From Desulfosporosinus lacus DSM 15449 (GTDB lineage Bacteria > Bacillota > Desulfitobacteriia > Desulfitobacteriales > Desulfitobacteriaceae), in NCBI RefSeq assembly GCF_900129935.1, contig NZ_FQXJ01000020.1:17704-81703 (forward strand): 64,000 nucleotides of DNA, read 5' to 3'. Positions 51,116 to 59,099 of this stretch are shown here, piece after piece. Below the pieces are notes generated by a model. It did no database searches, was not told where the DNA came from, and was given only the letters and a program-made list of their open reading frames with translations. A program made the position numbers and the translations under genes. Positions within the stretch are counted from its first letter, which is position 1; every line of letters begins with the position of its first letter.

Positions 51116-52237
51116 ATGAATTTAAAACGAAGAAGTGCAATTTTAGTCACCTTATTGGTTTCGCTGCTTTTGGTTATTTCCGGCTGCGGTGCCAAAACCC
51201 CAGCAACTTCAACTCCAGCGCCAGCTGACGCTGCTAAGGAGAAACTCAAGGTTGCATTTGTGTATGTTGGACCAGTAGGGGATGCGGGTTGGAGCTTCGC
51301 TCATGACCAGGGTCGCAAATACTTAGTAGAAAAGTTACCACAAGTGGAGACAACGATTATGGAATCAGTCCCTGAGGGTGCGGATTCTGAGCGTGTTATT
51401 ACTCAACTCGCTGAAAAGGGTAACAAAATCATCTTTACAACCAGTTTTGGCTATATGGATCCGACCATTAATGTAGCAAAAAAATACCCTGATGTTACAT
51501 TTATGCACAATTCTGGTTACAAAACTGCAGATAATGTTGGGACCTATTTCGGTCGTATTTACCAAGCTCGTTATCTGACAGGTATCACGGCTGGTAAAAC
51601 TACGAAAAGTAACACTATTGGCTACGTCGCAGCCATGCCTATCCCAGAAGTTATCCGGGGCATCAACGCCTTTACTCAAGGGGTACGCTCTGTTAATCCC
51701 GCTGCCAAAGTTAAGGTAGTTTGGACTAATACTTGGTATGATCCTGCTAAAGAAAAAGATGCTGCCAAGAGCCTCCTGACGGCTGGAGCAGATGTCATTG
51801 CTCAACACCAGGATACTCCTGGACCTATGCAAGCGGCAGAAGAAGCAGGTAAATATGGAATCGGTTATAATATGGATATGTCCAAGATGGCACCAAAAGC
51901 AGTGTTGACATCTGCAGTTTGGAATTGGGGTCCTTACTATGTGAAAACTGTAGAATCAGTTATTAATAAGACTTGGAAAAATGATCAATACTGGGGTCCT
52001 ATGAGCGATGGTATTGTTGATATTGCTCCTTTCGGTCCTATGGTGACCGATGACACTAAGAAACTTGTTGCAGATGCTAAAGATAAAATTGTGAGCAAAA
52101 AATGGGATGTCTTTACCGGCCCTATTAAGGATCAAACGGGAGCTGTTAAAGTCCCAGAAGGTCAAGTAATGTCTGACAAAGATATGCTTTCATTTGACTG
52201 GTTTGTAGAAGGGGTAGACGGAACAATCCCCAAATAA
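51116..52237 (+). CDS. BMP-family (PnrA-like) ABC substrate-binding lipoprotein
   Basis: A 373-residue binding protein of the BMP/PnrA family, which binds nucleosides. Lipobox ISGC near residue 22; then a Thr/Pro/Ala-rich linker and the binding domain with VAFVYVGPVGDAGWSFAHDQG, TTSFGYMDP and AQHQDTPGP. The ATG at 51116 is preceded by AAAGGAGG and gives a proper lipoprotein signal, unlike the longer frame. It heads an operon with ATPase and two permeases; a hairpin follows it. Confidence 0.92.
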   Translation: MNLKRRSAILVTLLVSLLLVISGCGAKTPATSTPAPADAAKEKLKVAFVYVGPVGDAGWSFAHDQGRKYLVEKLPQVETTIMESVPEGADSERVITQLAEKGNKIIFTTSFGYMDPTINVAKKYPDVTFMHNSGYKTADNVGTYFGRIYQARYLTGITAGKTTKSNTIGYVAAMPIPEVIRGINAFTQGVRSVNPAAKVKVVWTNTWYDPAKEKDAAKSLLTAGADVIAQHQDTPGPMQAAEEAGKYGIGYNMDMSKMAPKAVLTSAVWNWGPYYVKTVESVINKTWKNDQYWGPMSDGIVDIAPFGPMVTDDTKKLVADAKDKIVSKKWDVFTGPIKDQTGAVKVPEGQVMSDKDMLSFDWFVEGVDGTIPK

Positions 52238-52288
52238 AATCCGGGTAGAAATAATTTAACTATCTTTATATAGAGATTATAATAGTAG

Positions 52289-52333
52289 AGATTATGCTTT
52301 GAAGGGTGCTTAAGTGACCTTAAAGCATAATCT
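52289..52333 (+). promoter_or_regulatory. Intercistronic hairpin after the BMP gene
   Basis: AGATTATGCTTT and AAAGCATAATCT, perfect 12-bp arms with an inner AAGG/CCTT. No T-run. Likely stabilises the upstream message so the binding protein exceeds the permease. Confidence 0.6.
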
Positions 52334-52400
52334 CCCATAATTTCGCAGCCTCCTTTTTAAGGTTTCGCCGGAAATTGTTTGTGAATTGAGGGGAACAGAG

Positions 52401-53948
52401 ATGAACCAATCCTTAATCCAATTAAAGGGAATCGTGAAAAAGTTCCCAGGTGTACTGGCGAATGACCATGTAGACCTTGATATTAACCCTGGAGAAATAC
52501 ATGCCATATTGGGAGAGAACGGATCAGGGAAAAGTACTTTAATGTCCGTACTGGCTGGGCTTTACAAGCCAGATGCCGGCAAAATTCTGCTAAACGGGGT
52601 TGAACAAAAATTTCGTTCCCCTAGGGATGCCATAGCTTGCGGTATCGGTATGGTCCATCAGCACTTTAAATTAGTCGAGCCCTTTACTGTAGCCGAAAAT
52701 ATTACATTAGGTGAAAAGGGAAATTCCTTTTTTTTAGCGAACAAGGAACTTAAAGCCAAGATTAATGAGCTTGGAAAGAAATATGGTCTGGAGATCAATT
52801 TGAATGCCAAGGTTTGGCAACTTTCGGTCGGAGAAAAACAGCGCGTGGAGATTGTCCGTATGCTCTACCGCGGTTCTAAAGTATTGATATTGGATGAACC
52901 CACGGCGGTATTGACTCCTCAGGAAGCCGGCGAACTGTTTGAAAATTTACGCAGAATGGCCTCCGCAGGATGTGCCATTGTTCTTATTACACATAAGCTT
53001 AATGAAGTTGAGGCGATTGCAGATCGAGTTACCGTGTTACGACAGGGAAAGTTAGCTGGCGTACTTGAACATGACCAAATTAATGCCAAAGAAATGGTCC
53101 GCTTAATGGTTGGCAGAGCTGTGGCCTCAAAGTATGAGAGAGACTCTTCTCCTGTGGGTGGGGTCGTACTGGAACTGGATAAGGTAAATGCCTTCAATGA
53201 CATGGGTCTGCCTTGCTTGCGTAACATGACCCTTTGTGTACGGGAAGGAGAAATACTCGGGCTAGCCGGTGTATCGGGCAACGGACAACGAGAGATGGCG
53301 GAAGTCATCGCAGGCTTGCGCCAGGTCGAGAGCGGGAAAGTTCTTTTAAACAACGGGAATATAAGCAACCTCTCCCCCCGCACTATCATTGACCTAGGGG
53401 TTGCTTATGTACCTGAAGATCGCTTAGGTATGGGACTTGTACCTGAACTAAATGCCCTGGAAAACCTTATTCTAAAAAATTATCATCAGCCGGAGTACTC
53501 AGGGCGATGGTTGTTGAAATCCCAAGCGGTAGCGCATAATGCCGAGACTTTAGTAAAACAGTATCAAGTCAAAATATCCAGCTTGCATCAGCCTATTAAA
53601 GTGCTGTCAGGGGGGAACTTGCAGAAGCTGTTATTGGCTAGAGAGATTTCTAGTTCACCCAAATTAATGGTAGTTATTTATCCTGCAAGGGGATTGGATA
53701 TCGGAGCCACTGAAGCGGTCCATAAATTACTTTTGGAATTAAAGAAACAAAAGACGGCAATCCTGCTGATCTCTGAGGACCTTGATGAGATATTTAAATT
53801 AGCAGACCGGGTAGGGGTAGTATTCGACGGTCAGCTAACAGGAGATTTTCCGGTTGAACAAGCTAATTTAGAAGAGGTAGGACTCTTAATGACAGGTTCC
53901 AGCTTAGCCAAAGAAAGGATGAATGACAATGAACCGGCTCACCTTTAA
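52401..53948 (+). CDS. Nucleoside-type ABC importer ATPase (two domains)
   Basis: A 515-residue duplicated ATPase as in sugar and nucleoside importers (RbsA/NupO-like). First domain: Walker A GENGSGKST (about 39-47), LSVGEKQR, VLILDEPTAVLTP. Second domain: a modified Walker A GVSGNGQRE, signature LSGGNLQK and VIYPARGLDIGA. The degenerate second site is normal for this class. ATG 52401 with GAGGGG upstream. It overlaps the next gene slightly. Confidence 0.94.
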   Translation: MNQSLIQLKGIVKKFPGVLANDHVDLDINPGEIHAILGENGSGKSTLMSVLAGLYKPDAGKILLNGVEQKFRSPRDAIACGIGMVHQHFKLVEPFTVAENITLGEKGNSFFLANKELKAKINELGKKYGLEINLNAKVWQLSVGEKQRVEIVRMLYRGSKVLILDEPTAVLTPQEAGELFENLRRMASAGCAIVLITHKLNEVEAIADRVTVLRQGKLAGVLEHDQINAKEMVRLMVGRAVASKYERDSSPVGGVVLELDKVNAFNDMGLPCLRNMTLCVREGEILGLAGVSGNGQREMAEVIAGLRQVESGKVLLNNGNISNLSPRTIIDLGVAYVPEDRLGMGLVPELNALENLILKNYHQPEYSGRWLLKSQAVAHNAETLVKQYQVKISSLHQPIKVLSGGNLQKLLLAREISSSPKLMVVIYPARGLDIGATEAVHKLLLELKKQKTAILLISEDLDEIFKLADRVGVVFDGQLTGDFPVEQANLEEVGLLMTGSSLAKERMNDNEPAHL

Positions 53949-55014
53949 ACTGGAAAAGCGCTTGACTCCGTCGCCGGTGATGGTTTTTATCATCCCTTTA
54001 ATATCCGTACTGTTGGCTCTGTTATTAGGAGGGATTTTCTTAGTCCTTACCGGAGAAAATCCACTGACGGTGTATTCGCTTATGTTGGTTGACAGTTTGG
54101 GTTCGAAATATGGCCTCACCGAGACCATGGTTAAGGCTATTCCACTGATGTTAACCTCATTAGGAGTTTCGTTGGCTTTTAAGATGAAGTTGTGGAACAT
54201 TGGTGCTGAAGGGCAACTCTACATGGGGGCTATGGCGGCAACCTGGTTGCCCTTAACTTTTCCAACTCTGCCAGTTTACCTCATGCTCCCGGGAATGATT
54301 ATCCTTGGAATGATTGCAGGGGGACTTTGGGCACTTTTGACGGCTATTCCGAGAGCGATTTGGAAGGTTAATGAAATTATTACAACCTTAATGCTCAATT
54401 ACGTGGCGATCCTCTGGGTGGACTTTTTGGTCTATGGCCCCTGGAGAGATCCCGAGGGATCAAATTTCCCCATAACTGCATCTTTTGCGGAGGCTGCCAG
54501 GTTGCCTGGTCTGGGTGATTCCCGTGTTCATACGGGTTTGTTCTTCGCCTTAGCCTTGGCTGTTATCCTAGCCATTGTTTTTAAGTATTCCCGCTGGGGA
54601 TACAGCATTAACGTAATTGGTTCAAGTGAACGAGCGGCGCGTTACGCAGGCATGAATATCAAACGAAATATTTTATTGGTGATGTTCCTAAGCGGGGCAA
54701 TTTCAGGGTTGGCAGGTATGGCTGAAGTTAGCGGCATTATTGGTAAGCTGCAACATGGAATCAGCCCGGGCTACGGGTATACGGCTATTATTGTGGCTTG
54801 GCTCAGCAAACTTAACCCCTTGGCTATCCTTATAGTCTCGGTCTTGTTTGGGGCGTTGCAGGTGGGAGGATACGCAGTCCAGGTAGAAGGTGTGCCTGCC
54901 GCTGTAGCTACGATGTTACAGGGGGCGATACTCTTCTTTGTCCTTGGAGGAGAAGTCCTTACTAACTACCGGTTGAAACTGGTGAGCCAGAAAGGAGAGG
55001 AATTAAGCAAGTGA
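53929..55014 (+). CDS. Nucleoside-type ABC importer permease 1
   Basis: A 361-residue permease of the BPD_transp_2 family with about nine hydrophobic segments. Typical segments are FKMKLWNIGAEGQLYMGA, NEIITTLMLNYVA and GSSERAARYAGMNIKRN. The frame opens at ATG 53923, but the ATG at 53929 has better spacing to AAAGGA. It overlaps the ATPase gene at its start and the second permease at its end. Confidence 0.93.
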   Translation: MNRLTFKLEKRLTPSPVMVFIIPLISVLLALLLGGIFLVLTGENPLTVYSLMLVDSLGSKYGLTETMVKAIPLMLTSLGVSLAFKMKLWNIGAEGQLYMGAMAATWLPLTFPTLPVYLMLPGMIILGMIAGGLWALLTAIPRAIWKVNEIITTLMLNYVAILWVDFLVYGPWRDPEGSNFPITASFAEAARLPGLGDSRVHTGLFFALALAVILAIVFKYSRWGYSINVIGSSERAARYAGMNIKRNILLVMFLSGAISGLAGMAEVSGIIGKLQHGISPGYGYTAIIVAWLSKLNPLAILIVSVLFGALQVGGYAVQVEGVPAAVATMLQGAILFFVLGGEVLTNYRLKLVSQKGEELSK

Positions 55015-55943
55015 GCATCCAAGAATTCTTGATCCCTTTATTGGCAGCTTCAGTGATTGCCGGTACACCGATTCTCTATGCAGCCCTGGGTGAACTAATT
55101 ACTGAAAGAGCAGGAATCATCAACCTCGGAGTTGAAGGTATTATGCTGATCGGTGCAGTTTCAGGGTTTATGATGGCAGTAACCACAGGCAGCCCTTGGC
55201 TTGGTTTGTTAGCTTCCATGCTGGCTGGCGGAGCAGTGGCCTTAATTCATGCCTTCCTAACCATTACACTTCGGGCTAATCAAGTCGTAAGCGGTTTAGC
55301 GCTAACTATTTTTGGTACGGGGCTAAGCGGTTACCTTGGTAAGGCTTATATTGGAATTCCGGTTGAGAAGCCATTTGGTGTTATCCCCCTGGGTCCCTTG
55401 GCAGATATACCCTACATAGGCCCCATTTTCTTTCAACATGATGCGTTAGTGTACATCAGCTATGTGCTGGTTGTTATAATATGGTATTTTATGTTTCATA
55501 CTAGACCTGGCTTAAATCTCAGAGCTTTGGGAGAAAATCCGGCAGCTATGGATGCCCTTGGTTTAAACGTCTTTTATCTGAGATATATCTATGTAATGGC
55601 AGGTGGAGCCTTAGGCGGTATAGGAGGAGCATACTTATCCTTGGCCTATGCCCCAAGTTGGTTGGAAAACATGACGGCAGGCCGAGGATGGATAGCGGTA
55701 GCTCTCGTGATTTTTGCCTTGTGGAATCCATGGCGGGCCTTAATGGGTGCCTACCTTTTTGGGGGGATTGATGCCCTTGGTTTCCGTCTGCAAGTTCTGG
55801 GCTATCAAATATCGCCCTTTTTCTTACAAATGTTGCCTTATTTGTTCACAGTTATAATCCTGGTTTTTGTGGTAGCCCGTCAAAAAGGACGTCTAACCGC
55901 GCCTGGGGCGTTGGGTCTGTCGTATGACCGAGAGGAGAGGTAG
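55011..55943 (+). CDS. Nucleoside-type ABC importer permease 2
   Basis: A 310-residue permease of the same family: [19 protein letters not shown] and [19 protein letters not shown] are the standard motifs, with about eight hydrophobic segments. The GTG start overlaps the stop of permease 1. It completes the BMP-ATPase-permease-permease importer, best matched to nucleoside uptake. A perfect terminator hairpin follows. Confidence 0.93.
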   Translation: MSIQEFLIPLLAASVIAGTPILYAALGELITERAGIINLGVEGIMLIGAVSGFMMAVTTGSPWLGLLASMLAGGAVALIHAFLTITLRANQVVSGLALTIFGTGLSGYLGKAYIGIPVEKPFGVIPLGPLADIPYIGPIFFQHDALVYISYVLVVIIWYFMFHTRPGLNLRALGENPAAMDALGLNVFYLRYIYVMAGGALGGIGGAYLSLAYAPSWLENMTAGRGWIAVALVIFALWNPWRALMGAYLFGGIDALGFRLQVLGYQISPFFLQMLPYLFTVIILVFVVARQKGRLTAPGALGLSYDREER

Positions 55944-55982
55944 CCTCTCAACTTAAAGGTATAAAATTGCACTAAATAAGAA

Positions 55983-56025
55983 AACACGTCTATGAGGATA
56001 GTTTGTTCCATCTCATAGACGTGTT
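55983..56025. terminator. Bidirectional terminator
   Basis: AACACGTCTATGAG and CTCATAGACGTGTT are perfect 14-bp arms, between the convergent permease and CoA-hydrolase genes. Confidence 0.88.
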
Positions 56026-56057
56026 GTTATTGTTAATCAATAAAGGCTTTGCAAAAC

Positions 56058-58280
56058 TTAGCCTTTTACTTGACTCGAAACATTTATGGGACGTGGAGCA
56101 GAAGCCGAAATTACATTGGCATTCCTAAGTGCGAAAACAACTATCTTTCTCATGATTTTCTCATTAATCGAAGAAGGGTGGGCAAGTTTCATTCTGTCCA
56201 AGTAGTGCTGAACTGATTTTGGAGTAGGTCTGAAAAGTTCTGCCAACATTCCTTTTGCTAGTTTGAGTCGATTTCCCTTGGCTAGCCCCTTCATGCCTTT
56301 CAAGGCACCAGCCAGAGCGATGTCAATTTCTGTTAAATCTGTTCCAAACGGGAATTGTGGAAAGAGCCCATGCGACTGATAGGGTTTAAGCAGGGCATGT
56401 ATCTTTTGTGGTGTATTATTTCTATACTCCTCAGGAATTTCATAATCCAGGGGGAGCTTTCCTGCCTTTTTCGCCTGTGCTACCAGCTGTTTCTGAAACC
56501 TGGAATCAGCAATATTGATCATTTCGGCAATAACCTGCTTTTCCGGTTTACTGCGAATGTCAGCTATCCCATACTCAGTAACTATAATATCTCTCATATG
56601 TTTAGGGATTGAACAATGACCGTAACTAAAGACTATATTTGATTTAAGGTTCTGACCAGAACCTTTTGTGCTTTTGATCATGATAATGATCCTAGCATCA
56701 GGCAGGACATGGCCCATTGCTACAAAGTTATATTGCCCACCGATTCCACTGACAACTTGACCATTCTCGAGTTGATCTGAAGCAATTGCTCCAAAAACAC
56801 TGGCGACCATGCCGGTATTTATAAAGCGGGCATCCTTCCGTTGCAGGGTACGCAGTTCTTCTCCGCCATAAAGCTGATTGACCTTCTCGACTGCTGACAT
56901 GGCAAAGAGCTGTCTTTCTTCCTCGCTCATATCATTGAGGGCTTGATAAAATGCTTTTGGACCTAAAAAGAATGCTCCCAGTATCACTGTACCTTTGAGG
57001 AGTTCCTTCCCAAGCAGTTTTCGAATCTCTAGTCTGTTTTTCTCATCATTCATATCGGCAGAGTAGCAGGTCTCTCCGTCGATAATTGTATAGTTTTCAT
57101 AAGAAAGGCCCTGTTTCAGGATCCCAAATTCCGTGAGAAAAGCGAAGTCTTTGGCCTTAAGTTTTCTATGCAAGGCTTTTATTTCAATGAGTTGGTCGAT
57201 AATATCAGGAGGGATGTTATCTGCCGCAAGCTTTCCGGCATTGATCAGCTTCATAAGAGGGATGCTTTCAAAGACTTTCCTTTTTAGAATCTTGCTTTTA
57301 TACATCTGCATAAAAGCATCAACAAACATTTCTGATGAGCCATAAAGCCCCTTTTCGAAAGTGCCTGTATCTCCCCACCGGGCAATCAGTTCCTTATATC
57401 GTTTTTTTATGCCAGCTTTCTCCAGGATTTCCTGATACAAAGCATTATGTTCATTGCGCATAATAAGTCCCGAAACAATGGCGTCTCCAAGGGCTCCAAT
57501 GCCAACTTGAATGGTACCGCCATCTTTGATTAAAGGGCTGACATTGATACCGATCATATGATCTGCCAGGGCGACAGAATCTTTAGGAGGACAGAAAAGT
57601 TCATAGTCGAATTGCGGCCCCTGAAGAATCATATCATAGGTTTCGGCCTCTACAACGGCATCTCCATACATAAAAGGCATTTTTTTATTTGCTTCTCCGA
57701 CGATCACTATTTTTTGACCATTGGCTCTCATTTCACTCATTAAACGAACGGTTTCAAGACAGATATCAGGGTTACAGGCCATAGAATACATAGTTTTGCC
57801 ATTAATTTCTTTGTAGCCTATAAGTTCGCCAAAAACGTTTGTGCCTAGGGCTAAAGCATCTCGAACAACATGTGTATAGTGAGAAGACAAATGATGCTGT
57901 TGGGCTACGGGATTATTGAGGTAAGTACCTGCTTTAGAGTAAAATTCGAACACTTCGACATTTTTCGGAAGGGTACCTGCCCTAAAATCAATCATATATT
58001 CAAATTCCGGAACACCTGCAAAAACTCTGTCTACTATCGGTTGCATTAGGCGCCGTTCGAGTTCAGAGTTGCCTTTAGGTATCTCCAGAGAAAGAGCAGT
58101 AATAATTTTTAGTTTAATTTCGGGGTCCTTTTTTGCTCGAGAGTAAAGTTCATTGATAAAATGAACTGGCTTCCCTAGGGCAAGAGTCATAGCATAGCAA
58201 ATATCTTTCCCTATGTAGCTAATAACTTCATCGACACATTTTTTCGCATCGTCATAGATCATTCCCGAGTTTTCTTTCAT
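56058..58280 (-). CDS. Acetyl-CoA hydrolase/transferase family protein, copy A
   Basis: A 740-residue protein of the acetyl-CoA hydrolase/CoA-transferase family, clearly longer than ordinary Cat1-type enzymes (about 500). Recognisable elements: MIGINVSPLIKDGGTIQVGIGALGDAI split over the middle, and the C-terminal domain with GIGGQYNFVAMG, MIKSTKGSG and VTEYGIADIRSKPEKQVIAEMI. The frame opens at 58361, but I start at the ATG at 58280, where the paralogue also begins (IYDDAKKCVDEVI) and GGTGGGTG lies upstream. A palindrome lies 190 bases upstream. Substrate is unknown; long-chain or fermentation acids are possible. Confidence 0.87.
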   Translation of the reverse strand: MKENSGMIYDDAKKCVDEVISYIGKDICYAMTLALGKPVHFINELYSRAKKDPEIKLKIITALSLEIPKGNSELERRLMQPIVDRVFAGVPEFEYMIDFRAGTLPKNVEVFEFYSKAGTYLNNPVAQQHHLSSHYTHVVRDALALGTNVFGELIGYKEINGKTMYSMACNPDICLETVRLMSEMRANGQKIVIVGEANKKMPFMYGDAVVEAETYDMILQGPQFDYELFCPPKDSVALADHMIGINVSPLIKDGGTIQVGIGALGDAIVSGLIMRNEHNALYQEILEKAGIKKRYKELIARWGDTGTFEKGLYGSSEMFVDAFMQMYKSKILKRKVFESIPLMKLINAGKLAADNIPPDIIDQLIEIKALHRKLKAKDFAFLTEFGILKQGLSYENYTIIDGETCYSADMNDEKNRLEIRKLLGKELLKGTVILGAFFLGPKAFYQALNDMSEEERQLFAMSAVEKVNQLYGGEELRTLQRKDARFINTGMVASVFGAIASDQLENGQVVSGIGGQYNFVAMGHVLPDARIIIMIKSTKGSGQNLKSNIVFSYGHCSIPKHMRDIIVTEYGIADIRSKPEKQVIAEMINIADSRFQKQLVAQAKKAGKLPLDYEIPEEYRNNTPQKIHALLKPYQSHGLFPQFPFGTDLTEIDIALAGALKGMKGLAKGNRLKLAKGMLAELFRPTPKSVQHYLDRMKLAHPSSINEKIMRKIVVFALRNANVISASAPRPINVSSQVKG

Positions 58281-58470
58281 TTGAATAGTCACCCACCATT
58301 TCAACAAATTACAGAAAATGAGAGCATCTTTAGACCGATTGTTATTTACTCGATGAGCCACTTTGTTGTAATAATACTCTTAATCTAACTGCAGCTAACT
58401 GTCCTCCAATCCACATGTAATAATTGCTATTTAATAGGCCCATCCGTAAATAATTAACAAAAAATTTAAT

Positions 58471-58504
58471 AATTTACCTGAATGATAATTCATTCAGGTA
58501 AATT
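58471..58504. promoter_or_regulatory. Palindromic operator upstream of CoA-hydrolase copy A
   Basis: Perfect 15-bp arms around TAAT, containing TGAATGATAATTCATTCA. The arms match the TGAATGA...TCATTCA site that I recall for the TetR-type FadR of Bacillus, a repressor of fatty-acid breakdown. No such regulator is encoded nearby. Confidence 0.65.
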
Positions 58505-58777
58505 TTATCATATTTCCCTATAGAATGTAATAGGATTATTCTAAATTGTTTATAAATTTATATTATTCCTATTACTTAATTTTTTGAATTATAAAACGCT
58601 ATGATTAATAGACGGAGAGAAGCATAATCATAATTAAACTAAATATTATGACAATTATTAGTAAAAGAATGACATAGAAAAAGAAAGTATTTTATGGATA
58701 AAAAACTCTCTCAGAAGTACAACTATATATAGTATAACAAACTAATGAGTTTAATAGATCGTTTGATCAATTCCGAG

Positions 58778-58890
58778 ACACCCACTTCTTGTGGGTGTTA
58801 CTTATTCTACTTAGGTGACGATACTCTCCACCGGACTATCGTACTGGAGACTTACGTCACCGAAGTCTCGATGTTCAGATTTAGCTGAAC
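58778..58890 (+). ncRNA. Unexplained structured element between the two CoA-hydrolase genes
   Basis: Three successive hairpins: ACACCCAC/GTGGGTGT (58778-58798), a long stem GGTGACG/CGTCACC enclosing TCTCCA/TGGAGA (58814-58861), and GTTCAG/CTGAAC (58873-58890). Compact stems of this kind resemble transposon-end or omega-type RNAs, but no transposase remains and I cannot name the class. Confidence 0.4.
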
Positions 58891-59028
58891 GAGTTCACTG
58901 TTAAAGACGACGAGGTAAAAGTTCCGGAAATTATGAAAAAATGGAAAGTTGACTATTGGACCAAAGAGTTTAGGAAGCAAAGACATTCTTCACAAGAGGA
59001 AACAATTCATCGTCCTAAATCCTGTTAG
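58885..59028 (+). pseudogene. Possible coding remnant downstream of the structured element
   Basis: A 47-codon open stretch without a proper start: NEFTVKDDEVKVPEIMKK and then WKVDYWTKEFRKQRHSS, ending HRPKSC and TAG. The residue mix looks protein-like, and it follows immediately on the structured element, but it matches nothing I recognise and may be chance. Confidence 0.25.
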
Positions 59029-59051
59029 AATCTCGCTCGGGCCATGAAAAT

Positions 59052-59085
59052 AAGCCCCTCAATTGAATTGGGGGCTTTTGTTTTT
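59052..59085. terminator. Terminator after CoA-hydrolase copy B
   Basis: AAGCCCC and GGGGCTT with an inner AATT/AATT pairing. A T-run follows on the plus strand and TTATTTT on the minus strand; it ends copy B on the minus strand 15 bases after its stop. Confidence 0.75.
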
Positions 59086-59099
59086 CGATTAGGTGAAAA

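Noticed and set aside
52919..53389. 156-codon minus-strand frame inside the nucleoside ABC ATPase
   Set aside because: Antisense shadow; the plus-strand ABC motifs are unambiguous.
58778..58890. IS200/IS605 transposon end
   Set aside because: The hairpins are suggestive, but no tnpA/tnpB sequence, target motif or second end is visible.
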